Below, piece after piece: positions 26,537-35,208 of a stretch of DNA of 64,000 bases. The DNA comes from Aquimarina sp. Aq107. GTDB lineage: Bacteria; Bacteroidota; Bacteroidia; Flavobacteriales; Flavobacteriaceae. A model generated the notes under the pieces. That model searched no databases. It was not told the DNA's origin and was given only the letters and a program-made list of their open reading frames with translations. A program made the position numbers and the translations under genes. How positions within the stretch are numbered: the first letter of the stretch is position 1; each line of letters begins with the position of its first letter. The DNA lies in assembly GCF_943733665.1 (NCBI RefSeq), contig NZ_OX030782.1, forward strand, positions 764,001 to 828,000. The letters are read 5' to 3'.

Positions 26537-27412
26537 CTAGTTTTTAAGATTAAGGTCTGCAACAAAAATTCTTCCGGTTTTTTCATCAGAGAAAGCGATT
26601 CTTTTGCCATCAGGGGATACATCTCCCCATGTTTCAATAATATCATTAGAATTTGTTAACTGAGTTTTTGAAACAGTTGTAGCAGAGATATAGAATAATT
26701 CTGATGCAGATATCGTATGTCCATCAATACTTTTATCTTCAAATGTGATGACCCCACTATTATCGGGTAACCAAGAACTAGCTAATCCATAGCCAAGAGA
26801 TGTCCTTTTTTGTGTTTTGTAGATTGAATATATATACATGTTTGGTCCTTCATGAACAACTACTTGCTTTTGATTAGGAGAAACAATTGGATGGTAATAT
26901 TGACCAGCTTCTTTGGTTATTACCCATGGTTTGCCATCAATTCCTTCTTTTGCTTCTAATTTTAGTGTTTGTAAATTGATATATACGATGAGGTTTTTTT
27001 TAGATTTCTTATTAAGAGAAAGATTCGTGTTATCGGGATGTACGTTGGTTAGGGTTTTTTCGATTCTTGTGTTTAGATTTATACTTTTTACAGTGATATC
27101 AGAAAAGAGACCATCTTTAGGTTTTTCTCTAAAAATTACACTTTCGCTATCTATAGACCAGTTAGCGAGATATCCTATTCCTTGACCGTGTTTAACTTTT
27201 GTAAGTTTATTTTCATGCACAAGGTCGATTACGAATAATTCATCATTATGATGATCTGTAAACAATATTTTTTGACCATCTGGGGACCATATTGGAGTGC
27301 TATATTCTCCCTCTTTAGTTATTGGTGTACTGTTAGAGATCATTTGTGATCTAATAATTGTACTGAACAAGATGCACAGGATTGTGCACATTATTAATTT
27401 GTTAGGTTTCAT
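26537..27412 (-). CDS. Secreted TolB-like (PD40/WD40-like) beta-propeller protein
   Basis: 291 residues with a Sec signal peptide (about 1-22). Repeated propeller blades of the PD40 type are seen: TPIWSPDGQKILFTD, HPIVSPNQKQVVVHE, SSWLPDNSGVITFED and WGDVSPDGKRIAFSD. It is not TolB itself. It is only 5 nt upstream of the amidase gene, so the two are coupled. The neighbouring M23 protein carries a similar propeller-like region fused to its peptidase. Confidence 0.8.
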   Translation of the reverse strand: MKPNKLIMCTILCILFSTIIRSQMISNSTPITKEGEYSTPIWSPDGQKILFTDHHNDELFVIDLVHENKLTKVKHGQGIGYLANWSIDSESVIFREKPKDGLFSDITVKSINLNTRIEKTLTNVHPDNTNLSLNKKSKKNLIVYINLQTLKLEAKEGIDGKPWVITKEAGQYYHPIVSPNQKQVVVHEGPNMYIYSIYKTQKRTSLGYGLASSWLPDNSGVITFEDKSIDGHTISASELFYISATTVSKTQLTNSNDIIETWGDVSPDGKRIAFSDEKTGRIFVADLNLKN

Positions 27413-27522
27413 ATGAAGTTTGTGTTTTGAGTTTATGTTTTATGAAGGATTTTGCAAGAAAAAGGGCCCTGACAAGTTGCTAACCAAATATGTAGAACCC
27501 TTTTTACACACTTACAAAAAAC

Positions 27523-29955
27523 TTACTTTTTAATGATAGGGATCACCTGAGAACCTCTATCATCATTTATTTTTATAAAATACGTGCCATCTCTTAACGA
27601 TCCGAAATAACTGCTTAGATCTATAGTTGTGTTCTTTGCTTCTTCTGTGTATTCTATGAATGATTTTAGAATGCTACCTTTTATATCAATTATGGATATA
27701 GATGCCTGGGATTTTTGTAGGGATTGATAGCTAATTGTTACATCAGATCCATCTGTGGGGTTCGGAAATACGTTTGCTTTAATGGTATCATTATTAAGAA
27801 AAGTATCGTTTATGATTTCTGGGTTTTGTCTTGTTAGAGAACTTATAGTTACATCTAGGTTTCCAGCAGCAGACCAATTTCCGGCGGCATCTCTAACCAA
27901 ACTTTTTATTTTTCCATTTTTTCTTCGGATATCCTTAGTTATTTCTGATCCTGCAGAAATCCCTGTAGAACTATCCGCTCTAAACTTATAGACCTTTAAG
28001 TCATCGAATTCAATATTTGTTTTATTTGTTCTTAAAGAAATTGTGCTTCCGTTTTTGATTGGTGATGGATCTGTCCATTTTAAGATAGAAGTGTTATTTC
28101 TAAATACTTCGAGAACACCAAACCCAGGACTGTATGTAATTTTGTAGTTCGCCCATTTATTGTCTAGTAGCACATCATCAATAGCTCTAAAGTTTAATTG
28201 GTTATTTATGGTTTCGTATACTCTAACTTTGTTATCCTCTCCGCTAAACCATATTAAATAGGAATTTCCTCTTTGGCTTTGATCTGGAGAATCTGCCATG
28301 ATGTGAATTCCGAATTTTCTAGGACCATTCGTAGATAGTACTTTTGCAGAGAATTCATATAAATACGGCAATCCTGAATTTTGAGACAAGAATGTATTTA
28401 ATTTGGTGTTGTCTGATGTAGTGTTCGATTGAAGTAGGTGATTATTATTAATTGACCAATCCCCATCTCCTTGTACGTATCCAGAATAAAAAACATTAAA
28501 GTTGTCATTAAAAAAACCATTACCTCTATTGGCGTACCAATTGTTTCCGTATTTTTCTAAAACTTGATAAAATCGACGTGTTACCGCAATATTGTCTGAG
28601 TCGGTATAATTGGCAGTAAAATCACCAGATTGTGTAGTTCCTCCATTAGCTGTTATAGAAGTAGTAGGAGCTTCTGTGTCTGCTTGCGAACCAAAGGTAT
28701 TCTGAGAGCGATAAATATAATTTTGTCTTGGTTGTCCTGCATCAACAAAAGAACCTGGAGTAGGAGAGTTTCCTCCAGCAGCTCTCCACTCAAAATGAAT
28801 ATGATCTCCTGTAGATCCACCTGTTGTGCCTTCTAAAGCGATTACTTGTCCTTTTTGTACAGATTGCCCTTGACTAACTAATAGTGTTTTATTATGAGCA
28901 TAATATGTTCGGGTTCCATCGCTATGTCTTATGATAATCAATCTCCCATAACCGCTAGATAAACTTCCACTTATTCCAGAAAAAGAAACAGTTCCAGCAG
29001 CAGAAGCTCTTACGTTATCATCTCCGGATAAAGAAGTTGCAAAATCAATTGCGTGATATCCGTGATGGCCACCTGGAGTAAAAAAACCACATTGACCTAC
29101 AGGACTATGAGAACCAGTTGGGCCAGGTGTTCCGTGTCTAGAGACACAATTTTCTTTGCCAAAATCCCAAGGTAAATAATAGGATAAATTAGATTTTTGA
29201 TTATGGGTAGGCTCTTTATTAGTTTTAGAATTAACATTCCAACCTAAGATTTGAACCTGATCTCCTTCTGACCGATATATAGTCTCAGTTGTTTGTTGTT
29301 TGATATCATATTTATAAATAAGATCAGAAGTACCATGGAGGTAGTCTAATTTTTTATCGGTAGATCCAGAGAAGATAAAATATTCTCGCTGCGGAGAGAG
29401 TAATGGTGTACTGGTGTACTTAAAGGAGATAGGAAGTTTTTCGATATGATTTGTTTGGATGTCATACATGAAAATCCCTTGGTGTTCTTCTGCTGCATCT
29501 AAGTAAATCCCTTCTACAAAGATTTTAGAAGCATCATTGGTCCAGCCAATAGGTTTTAGCGCTATTTCCTTTCGATCATTATTAGTTTTACTTTGTAAAG
29601 TAACCTGTTTTTTATTAGAAAGATCTATTTTTTGAAGTTTAAAAGCTCCTCCAATTTGTTCTCTCTCTAGATATATCCATACATTAGGATTAAAAGGATT
29701 TTGTAATCCCTGAAAAAAATCAAAGTTAGCCGTTAGATCTAGTTCTCGCGAGATATTATGCGGTTGCAATACTATCACATCCATTGCTGAGGTGATGGCT
29801 AAAGAAGACTTATTCTTATTTAATATTACGGTATCGCTGTTACTTATATTTTGAGAATATAGTTGCCGGTTTTTTTCTATAATAAGTTCTTGAGCTTCTG
29901 ATATGTTTATATAAAATAAGAGTATCAATAAAGTTTTGAGTGTAGTGTTTTTCAT
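27523..29955 (-). CDS. T9SS-exported M23 family metallopeptidase with propeller and shared tail
   Basis: 810 residues. Signal peptide about 1-21; PD40/TolB-like beta-propeller region about 30-255; M23 (LytM) domain about 265-420 with zinc ligands in YHAIDF (His301, Asp304) and the H-I-H pair His385/His387; shared tail domain about 430-720; T9SS sorting domain at the C-terminus. The tail shows 75-85% identity by eye to the amidase tail, so the two genes share a duplication. The enzyme should cut peptidoglycan cross-bridges. It sits 110 bp upstream of the propeller gene on the same strand. Confidence 0.92.
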   Translation of the reverse strand: MKNTTLKTLLILLFYINISEAQELIIEKNRQLYSQNISNSDTVILNKNKSSLAITSAMDVIVLQPHNISRELDLTANFDFFQGLQNPFNPNVWIYLEREQIGGAFKLQKIDLSNKKQVTLQSKTNNDRKEIALKPIGWTNDASKIFVEGIYLDAAEEHQGIFMYDIQTNHIEKLPISFKYTSTPLLSPQREYFIFSGSTDKKLDYLHGTSDLIYKYDIKQQTTETIYRSEGDQVQILGWNVNSKTNKEPTHNQKSNLSYYLPWDFGKENCVSRHGTPGPTGSHSPVGQCGFFTPGGHHGYHAIDFATSLSGDDNVRASAAGTVSFSGISGSLSSGYGRLIIIRHSDGTRTYYAHNKTLLVSQGQSVQKGQVIALEGTTGGSTGDHIHFEWRAAGGNSPTPGSFVDAGQPRQNYIYRSQNTFGSQADTEAPTTSITANGGTTQSGDFTANYTDSDNIAVTRRFYQVLEKYGNNWYANRGNGFFNDNFNVFYSGYVQGDGDWSINNNHLLQSNTTSDNTKLNTFLSQNSGLPYLYEFSAKVLSTNGPRKFGIHIMADSPDQSQRGNSYLIWFSGEDNKVRVYETINNQLNFRAIDDVLLDNKWANYKITYSPGFGVLEVFRNNTSILKWTDPSPIKNGSTISLRTNKTNIEFDDLKVYKFRADSSTGISAGSEITKDIRRKNGKIKSLVRDAAGNWSAAGNLDVTISSLTRQNPEIINDTFLNNDTIKANVFPNPTDGSDVTISYQSLQKSQASISIIDIKGSILKSFIEYTEEAKNTTIDLSSYFGSLRDGTYFIKINDDRGSQVIPIIKK

Positions 29956-30096
29956 AATTAAGAGTTGTGTGTGATTTGTTTATTTTGGGTATAAACAGTA
30001 TCGTTAGTTTTCGGTAGGAAAATTAAAAACTCTATGAATGAAAAATATAGGCACAAGTACTCAATTTTTTATTAAAGATTATTGCGCTCTAACCAT

Positions 30097-30756
30097 CTAA
30101 TGATACACATCTTTTAATTTCATGGTATATTTAAAAAGAGCATTACTTCCTGCAATCTGTAGCTTTTTGCAAATATTTTGGCGATGATTTTTAATAGTTT
30201 TTTCGCTTTTAAAAAGATCAAATGCAATTTCTTTATTGGTTTTGCCTAATGCTACTTGATTTAAAATTTTAATTTCTGTTTTTGATAATTGTTGGTATGA
30301 TTTATCAGAAACTTCGGGAATAGGATTTGCTTTTTCTTTAAACCAAGATTCTCTAAATCGTTTACTTACATAAGGTTTGTTTTGGATAGCTCGCCCTGCA
30401 CATTTAGTTAGATTTTCTACAGTATCGGCCTTATATAGAATCCACTTTATCTCTAAGTTTTTTAATTCTTTTATCAACCACTCTTCTAGGGTAAATGTCA
30501 TGATAACAATCTTGGTTTTAGAAGCGTGTCGTTTAGTATATTTTGCTAATTCAATTCCAGAATCATTAGAATTTAGTGTAGCATCAATAACAATAAAATC
30601 AGGTTGGCTGTCAACAATGACTTTTCGTAAGTTTTCTAAATCACTTATATCTTCATATAAATTAAATTTCATGTCTTTTGGGGCTTCTAGCATGGCTTTG
30701 ATGCCTAACCTTTTTAAAGGATCATCATAGGCCACAACAACACTATATACTTTCAT
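30097..30756 (-). CDS. NarL/FixJ-type response regulator
   Basis: 219 residues. The receiver domain has Asp11/Asp12 and the phosphoacceptor Asp58 (FIVIDATL), with a late lysine in LYKAD. The C-terminal LuxR-type HTH reads LSKTEIKILNQVALGKTNKE, then the KSEKTIKNHRQNICKKL recognition helix. No histidine kinase gene is next to it. It is 141 bp upstream of the wall-hydrolase genes on the same strand and could control them (inference from position only). Confidence 0.92.
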   Translation of the reverse strand: MKVYSVVVAYDDPLKRLGIKAMLEAPKDMKFNLYEDISDLENLRKVIVDSQPDFIVIDATLNSNDSGIELAKYTKRHASKTKIVIMTFTLEEWLIKELKNLEIKWILYKADTVENLTKCAGRAIQNKPYVSKRFRESWFKEKANPIPEVSDKSYQQLSKTEIKILNQVALGKTNKEIAFDLFKSEKTIKNHRQNICKKLQIAGSNALFKYTMKLKDVYH

Positions 30757-31482
30757 AGTCTTAGGGATTTGTTATGAAATGTCAATAATAATTCTGGTTC
30801 GGTGGGTGGAATGTATTATTGAGAGAAATTAGGGTATTATGTTTGTTGTAAAAAAGCTACTTAGGTTGATGATCTTCTAATAAATACGTGTAGTGCAAGT
30901 ATGTGGTGTAGCGGTTCGTAATATTCATGAGTTTGAGGTTTTGTGTTAGCCTTATAAAGTTAATTGATATTTTAATTGATTTAGGAGAGATAGCTTTCTT
31001 TTCGATATAATGATATGTTTTTTAGCTAAAGACAAGAGTTGATATAACATACCTAATTAGTACAATGATAGTGTGTTAATTCAATCTCCAAAAGCAAATA
31101 CCCTAGTATTTCTGTAGGTTTTAGTTAAAACAAATTTTTAGCATTACCGCTTAGATTTGTAAGTTTTTACGTACCGGTTCTAGTGATCTATATTTACTAA
31201 AAAATAGATGAATGTATTGATTTTGATTACTTTTTACTTGTATTTTATTAGTAGAAATGCCTGTAATCAAACTTTATAGCACAAAATAGTTCTATTTTAG
31301 TATCAATATTTCTTGTTACTAATTTTATTTCTATTCTTTTAACTAGAGTATTATTCGTTGCATCATTCGGAATATTTTAAACAAAACATAAACTTTTCTA
31401 AAAATCCATGTTTTTAGATTTTTTATAAAATAGTTAACGGTTTAAGTTGTTGAAAATCTGTATCTTAAAAAGAAAATAAGAT
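30757..31482. other. 726-bp region without a recognised gene
   Basis: AT-rich, between the response regulator and a small secreted protein. Only tiny ORFs of about 12-23 codons exist, none with convincing composition. No tRNA, terminator or riboswitch was recognised. It may hold long regulatory sequence or a decayed gene. Confidence 0.4.
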
Positions 31483-31845
31483 ATGAGAAATAAACTACTT
31501 ATACTTACCCTACTGTTTTTAATAGCTTGTATCTCTGGTAATGCCAGTGATGATTATTTAGTAAGCAATAGATTGGATACTATTAATGATACTACATTTT
31601 CTTTTAAACTAGAATCTACGACTGCCCAACAGTCCATTACGATTATATCCGATGTAAGAGAACCTATGTTAATCAAGGTGATAGATGATTCTGGTTTTAT
31701 TAGAATTCAGAAAAAACTTCATGTAGATAGAGAAGTTGATATCTCTGGCTTATTAGAAGGCACCTATGTGATTAGAATATACGTTGGTAACCATACTGCT
31801 GTAAAAAGATTTTATAAAGGACAAGATGGTGTGGACATAAAGTAA
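31483..31845 (+). CDS. Small secreted protein with sorting-domain-like C-terminus
   Basis: 120 residues with a signal peptide (about 1-20). The whole mature part resembles a stand-alone secretion-type beta-sandwich: LIKVIDDSGFIRIQKKL, a DISGLLEGTYVIRIYVG strand pair, then a KRFYKG end. This layout is the same as a T9SS type A sorting domain without any cargo. It is not a recognised enzyme. It ends at a strong terminator and marks the last core gene before the accessory region. Confidence 0.65.
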   Translation: MRNKLLILTLLFLIACISGNASDDYLVSNRLDTINDTTFSFKLESTTAQQSITIISDVREPMLIKVIDDSGFIRIQKKLHVDREVDISGLLEGTYVIRIYVGNHTAVKRFYKGQDGVDIK

Positions 31846-31901
31846 TGCGAGCCTATGCATTTTATAGAATGTGTTATAGGTAATACTAAAATATGAATAC
31901 A

Positions 31902-31937
31902 AACTCCCATAATCATTATTGATTTGGGAGTTTTTTT
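31902..31937 (+). terminator. Intrinsic terminator, near-twin of the ssrA terminator
   Basis: AACTCCCA (31902-31909) with TGGGAGTT (31925-31932), inner AATCA/TGATT pairing and a run of seven T. It differs from the hairpin next to ssrA (46214-46248) at only three places, and two of them are a compensatory pair in the stem. Confidence 0.9.
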
Positions 31938-32246
31938 ATGGAATACATCAACTATTTAGAATAAACTTAGAAATGATTAAAGAACGTTTTGGTTGTAATA
32001 TTCTTCTTAAGCTTACTACTGAGCAAGAAAAGTATTAATAACATAAAATAAGATGTTTAAAAAGAATCGGAAGAAATGAATAGAATGGGGAAAAAATAGT
32101 CATTCCAAATTAATTTGTTATTTTCGTTTTAGGATAAAATGATTATGAAAAGTAAGTATATATCTTATGTTGGAGATATATAGTCACATTTGTTCACTAT
32201 ACTCGCATGTTAGCTCTAATTAACCATAACTAGCAAAAAGACTGAA
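31938..32246. other. Intergenic stretch at the left edge of the accessory region
   Basis: No credible gene. A 22-codon ORF begins at 31972 and another of 13 codons near 32144, both too short to support. TATTTTCG at 32119-32126 resembles a -7 box and may drive the nuclease-like gene at 32247. Confidence 0.35.
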
Positions 32247-33593
32247 ATGATTCAAAAAAAACTAACGAAACTTGTCGGACTGAAAAAAACTGATTTTGAC
32301 TTATTTGTTCAAAGTGGTCAAATCAAAATACAACAAGCGAAATTAATTCCGACATTGAAAACTGGAGATGAAATGGCATTAACGTCAATTTTCTTGTCAA
32401 CAATTAGGTTAGTTAAAGAATATAGAGACGGAATTTTCAAAAGCATCAAATTAAGTAGAGCTGGTAAAGCATATTATTATACAGAAACTTGCTTTCCTGA
32501 TATTAGTTCATCTCGAATTGATGGATTAATTATCGTTGTGACAAAAGGAATAATTACGGATGCGGTATTCTTCGAAATGAAGAATAAAAACAACGGAATT
32601 GACCTGAAACAAGTTGAGGATTATTTGTCTATTTCAAAAAGTTTAAAGGTTAATAAATTGGTAACTGTTTCAAACGAATTTGTCGCTGACTCGACACATT
32701 CGCCTGTTAAAGCAAAAGTTCCAAGAAACATTTCATTATATCATTTTTCTTGGACGTATTTAATAACAAAAGGAAGATTACTACTTTTTAAGAATGATTT
32801 AAGAATACAGGATAACGACCAAGTGGAGATAATGTCAGAAGCTTTACATTATTTTGAAAGTTCAGTATCTGGAATTTCTGGTTTCATACAAATGAAAGCA
32901 GGTTGGAAAGAGCTTGCTGAAAGTATTAGGGCACAAAAAGCGCTAAAACAATCCGATTACTTTATAGAAGAAGCTGTTTTAAGTTGGTATGAGGAAGAAA
33001 AAGATATGGCCTTACTTTTAAGTAGAAAACTTGGTGTTTTGGTAAAATCTTCTTCAAAAAACAAAGACAGCGTAAAAAACGATATAAAAAAAGTTATAAA
33101 AGACAACTATATCAATGGAGAGTTGGTTATTAAAAATGCTGCTTCGGATATTAAACTTATGGTTGAATTCGAAAGGAGAATAGTATCAATGTCAGTTAAG
33201 TTGACACCGCCTTTAGATAGAGGAAACAAAGCTAAAATTACTTGGATTGGAAAGCAACTAGAAAATTGTAAAAAGAAAAATGATACTTTATTTTCAAAAT
33301 TAGAAAAGGAACTAATAATCGAAGCAGACATAAAATATGCTAAAGCTAACATAAAAGTCAAATTATCAGAATTTGATGAGCTTATTGAATTAACTAAAGA
33401 CAAGGAAATTCAAGGTTTTAAAATTACTTTGAATAGAGGATTTGGAGCAGGATTTGCAAGCGTTAAAAAATTTATAGTTCTGATTGATAATATGGTTTTA
33501 GAATATTATGAAGGAATTGTTCAATATGTAAGCACTTGGACAAGACCAACGCCGAAAATTGTACAAACAGAAACGGAATTAATAAATAACTAG
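32247..33593 (+). CDS. PD-(D/E)XK nuclease-like protein, candidate defence gene
   Basis: 448 residues, no signal peptide. A restriction-endonuclease-like core is seen in the N-terminal third: RIDGLIIVV (Asp92), then VFFEMKNKN (Glu110-x-Lys112) and a following helix with QVEDYLSI. The C-terminal half is helical and lysine-rich, with no domain I recognise. Family naming is uncertain; a Shedu/DUF4263-like nuclease is one possibility but the motif fit is loose. It sits alone, left of the 12.5-kb element and between relics of ssrA ends, which fits an older mobile layer. Codon use is AT-rich like its neighbours in the island. Confidence 0.65.
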   Translation: MIQKKLTKLVGLKKTDFDLFVQSGQIKIQQAKLIPTLKTGDEMALTSIFLSTIRLVKEYRDGIFKSIKLSRAGKAYYYTETCFPDISSSRIDGLIIVVTKGIITDAVFFEMKNKNNGIDLKQVEDYLSISKSLKVNKLVTVSNEFVADSTHSPVKAKVPRNISLYHFSWTYLITKGRLLLFKNDLRIQDNDQVEIMSEALHYFESSVSGISGFIQMKAGWKELAESIRAQKALKQSDYFIEEAVLSWYEEEKDMALLLSRKLGVLVKSSSKNKDSVKNDIKKVIKDNYINGELVIKNAASDIKLMVEFERRIVSMSVKLTPPLDRGNKAKITWIGKQLENCKKKNDTLFSKLEKELIIEADIKYAKANIKVKLSEFDELIELTKDKEIQGFKITLNRGFGAGFASVKKFIVLIDNMVLEYYEGIVQYVSTWTRPTPKIVQTETELINN

Positions 33594-33635
33594 AGTTAAC
33601 AATAGTTACAAATAATTGTTTTTTCTCGCCTACAT

Positions 33636-33680
33636 TGTAAATTCCTTAGGGATTTACAACTTGGTGTGGAGACGATCGAG
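33636..33680 (-). other. Relic of an ssrA 3' end plus terminator (oldest)
   Basis: GTGGAGACGATCGAG (from 33665) is a degenerate copy of the tmRNA 3' end as it appears on the plus strand (GTGGAGTCGG...TCGAAC). Directly beside it, at 33636-33660, TTGTAAAT and ATTTACAA form a hairpin, the same order as ssrA and its terminator. Confidence 0.5.
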
Positions 33681-33755
33681 CGTTAAGCAATTATCTTGTG
33701 GATGATTTTAGCGAAGAGGCGGGCTTGCCGCGATGTGAATCCCCCGGATACTCAA

Positions 33756-33777
33756 AATCCCGCCATTTGGCGGGATT
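33756..33777 (-). terminator. Hairpin next to the left element end
   Basis: AATCCCGCC (33756-33764) with GGCGGGATT (33769-33777), a perfect 9-bp stem with a 4-nt loop. On the minus strand it is followed by a T-run and comes just after the tmRNA-like 3' fragment at 33781, so it is probably the displaced terminator of ssrA. Confidence 0.7.
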
Positions 33778-33911
33778 GAAGTGGAGTCGGAGGCTATCGA
33801 ACTTTTAGCAGTTTGTTAATAACAGTTTATAAGTATATCAAGCTGTTAACCATATAAGTACAGTGATTGTTTATTTTTGTTATAGCTTAGAATAGTATCT
33901 AAATATAACAT

Positions 33912-33935
33912 AATTGTCGACCAGATTGTCGACTA
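33912..33935 (+). repeat. Left copy of a 24-bp subterminal direct repeat
   Basis: Contains the unit ATTGTCGAC twice, 3 nt apart. The copy at 46184-46207 has the same orientation and differs at a single base (position 13). It lies 14 bp before the integrase ATG, so it may be an integrase arm site or an alternative attachment core. Confidence 0.85.
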
Positions 33936-33948
33936 TAATATTCAATCA

Positions 33949-35208
33949 ATGACCTCAACATTCTTTTTAAAACGTCCAAAATCTGAAAAGGAAACGCTAA
34001 TTATTTTTTCGTGTTACTTTAAAAGCGAAGGGAAGAAGTTTTTGTATTCTACAGGCGAGAAGATAAAACCAATAAATTGGGATCAAGAGAATAAACAACC
34101 TATTCTAAAAGGTAAGTATAAAGCTGCAAGTAGTAGCATTATTAAACTACAACTGAATCGATACCCAAAAGCCTTTGAGTTAATTCATAATAGGTGCAAA
34201 GCGATGGGAGAAGATTTTACTTCGCAGATCTTAAAGCGGGAGTTTGATATCATTTTCAAAAAAGCACCAACTGGCAAAAATACATTTTATGATGCATTTG
34301 ATGAGTTTATGGATTATAAGATCAAAATGCAAGAATGGTCTTCATCTACTATTAAGAGATATAAGAATATCAAAAACATATTACAGGACTTTGAGAAACA
34401 GTCAAAGTATACACTTACGTTTAGCAATATAAATGAGGTTTTTCATGCTGATTTTACAGATTATTGTATGAATGTTCGAGGCCATATTAATAATACCTAT
34501 TCTCGAAATCTGGGATTGTTCAAAACCTTTATGTTTTGGGCTTTGAAGAAAGGGTACACATATAATAATGCATTTCTGAGTTTTGAGAAGAAAAAGAAAG
34601 TAATTACTCAACAAATAGCATTGTCCAAAGTAGATTTACAGAATCTAATGCATTATAATTTCAAAAATGAACGACTGGGGAAAGTCAGGGATGTATTTGT
34701 CTTTTCTTGTGTTACTGGGATGAGATTTGGAGAATTAAGATTATTCAAAAAAGAAGATATACGAAATAACTCTATTGTTCTAAAAGAAGAAAAAGAAACC
34801 GAGAAAGAGTCTCGTACAATACCATTGAATGAAGTGTCATTACATATTCTTCGTAAATACAATTATAAGTTACCATTGATTGCAAATCAGAAACAAAATG
34901 AGTACATAAAGGAAGTGTTCAAAGAAGCTGGTTATATAGATGAGGTTATTAAAACCACAACCAAAGGAAAGGAAAATATAAGAGAAAAGATGCCTTTTTA
35001 TGAAAGGATATCAACGCATACCGCTAGACGTACATTTATTACAATGATGAAAAAAGAAGGGCTGTCTGACAAATTAATAGCGTCTATAACTGGTCATAGA
35101 GATATGAAAACATTAAATCAGTATTATCAGGTGGATGATGATTCTAAAGCCGAAGCTGTGAAAGATGTTTTTAACATGGATATTGGTTTATTAAAAAAAG
35201 TGAATTAG
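33949..35208 (+). CDS. int: Tyrosine-type site-specific integrase
   Basis: 419 residues. An N-terminal arm-binding region and SAM-like core-binding domain (about 100-200) precede the catalytic domain. Catalytic residues are Arg259 (TGMRFGEL), His357 and Arg360 (HTARRTF), His383 (ITGHRDM) and the nucleophile tyrosine in NQYYQ (392 or 393). This type is common in Bacteroidota integrative elements. It is the first gene inside the left end of the element and directly touches the next gene (stop at 35208, next ATG at 35209). Confidence 0.95.
   Translation: MTSTFFLKRPKSEKETLIIFSCYFKSEGKKFLYSTGEKIKPINWDQENKQPILKGKYKAASSSIIKLQLNRYPKAFELIHNRCKAMGEDFTSQILKREFDIIFKKAPTGKNTFYDAFDEFMDYKIKMQEWSSSTIKRYKNIKNILQDFEKQSKYTLTFSNINEVFHADFTDYCMNVRGHINNTYSRNLGLFKTFMFWALKKGYTYNNAFLSFEKKKKVITQQIALSKVDLQNLMHYNFKNERLGKVRDVFVFSCVTGMRFGELRLFKKEDIRNNSIVLKEEKETEKESRTIPLNEVSLHILRKYNYKLPLIANQKQNEYIKEVFKEAGYIDEVIKTTTKGKENIREKMPFYERISTHTARRTFITMMKKEGLSDKLIASITGHRDMKTLNQYYQVDDDSKAEAVKDVFNMDIGLLKKVN

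Noticed and set aside
31972..32037. 22-codon ORF downstream of the terminator
   Set aside because: Too short, no recognisable homology and no start context to support it.
33912..33935. The doubled ATTGTCGAC repeat as an origin of transfer or iteron origin
   Set aside because: Only one double unit exists per end and a matching copy sits near the other element end, so a role in integration is more likely.
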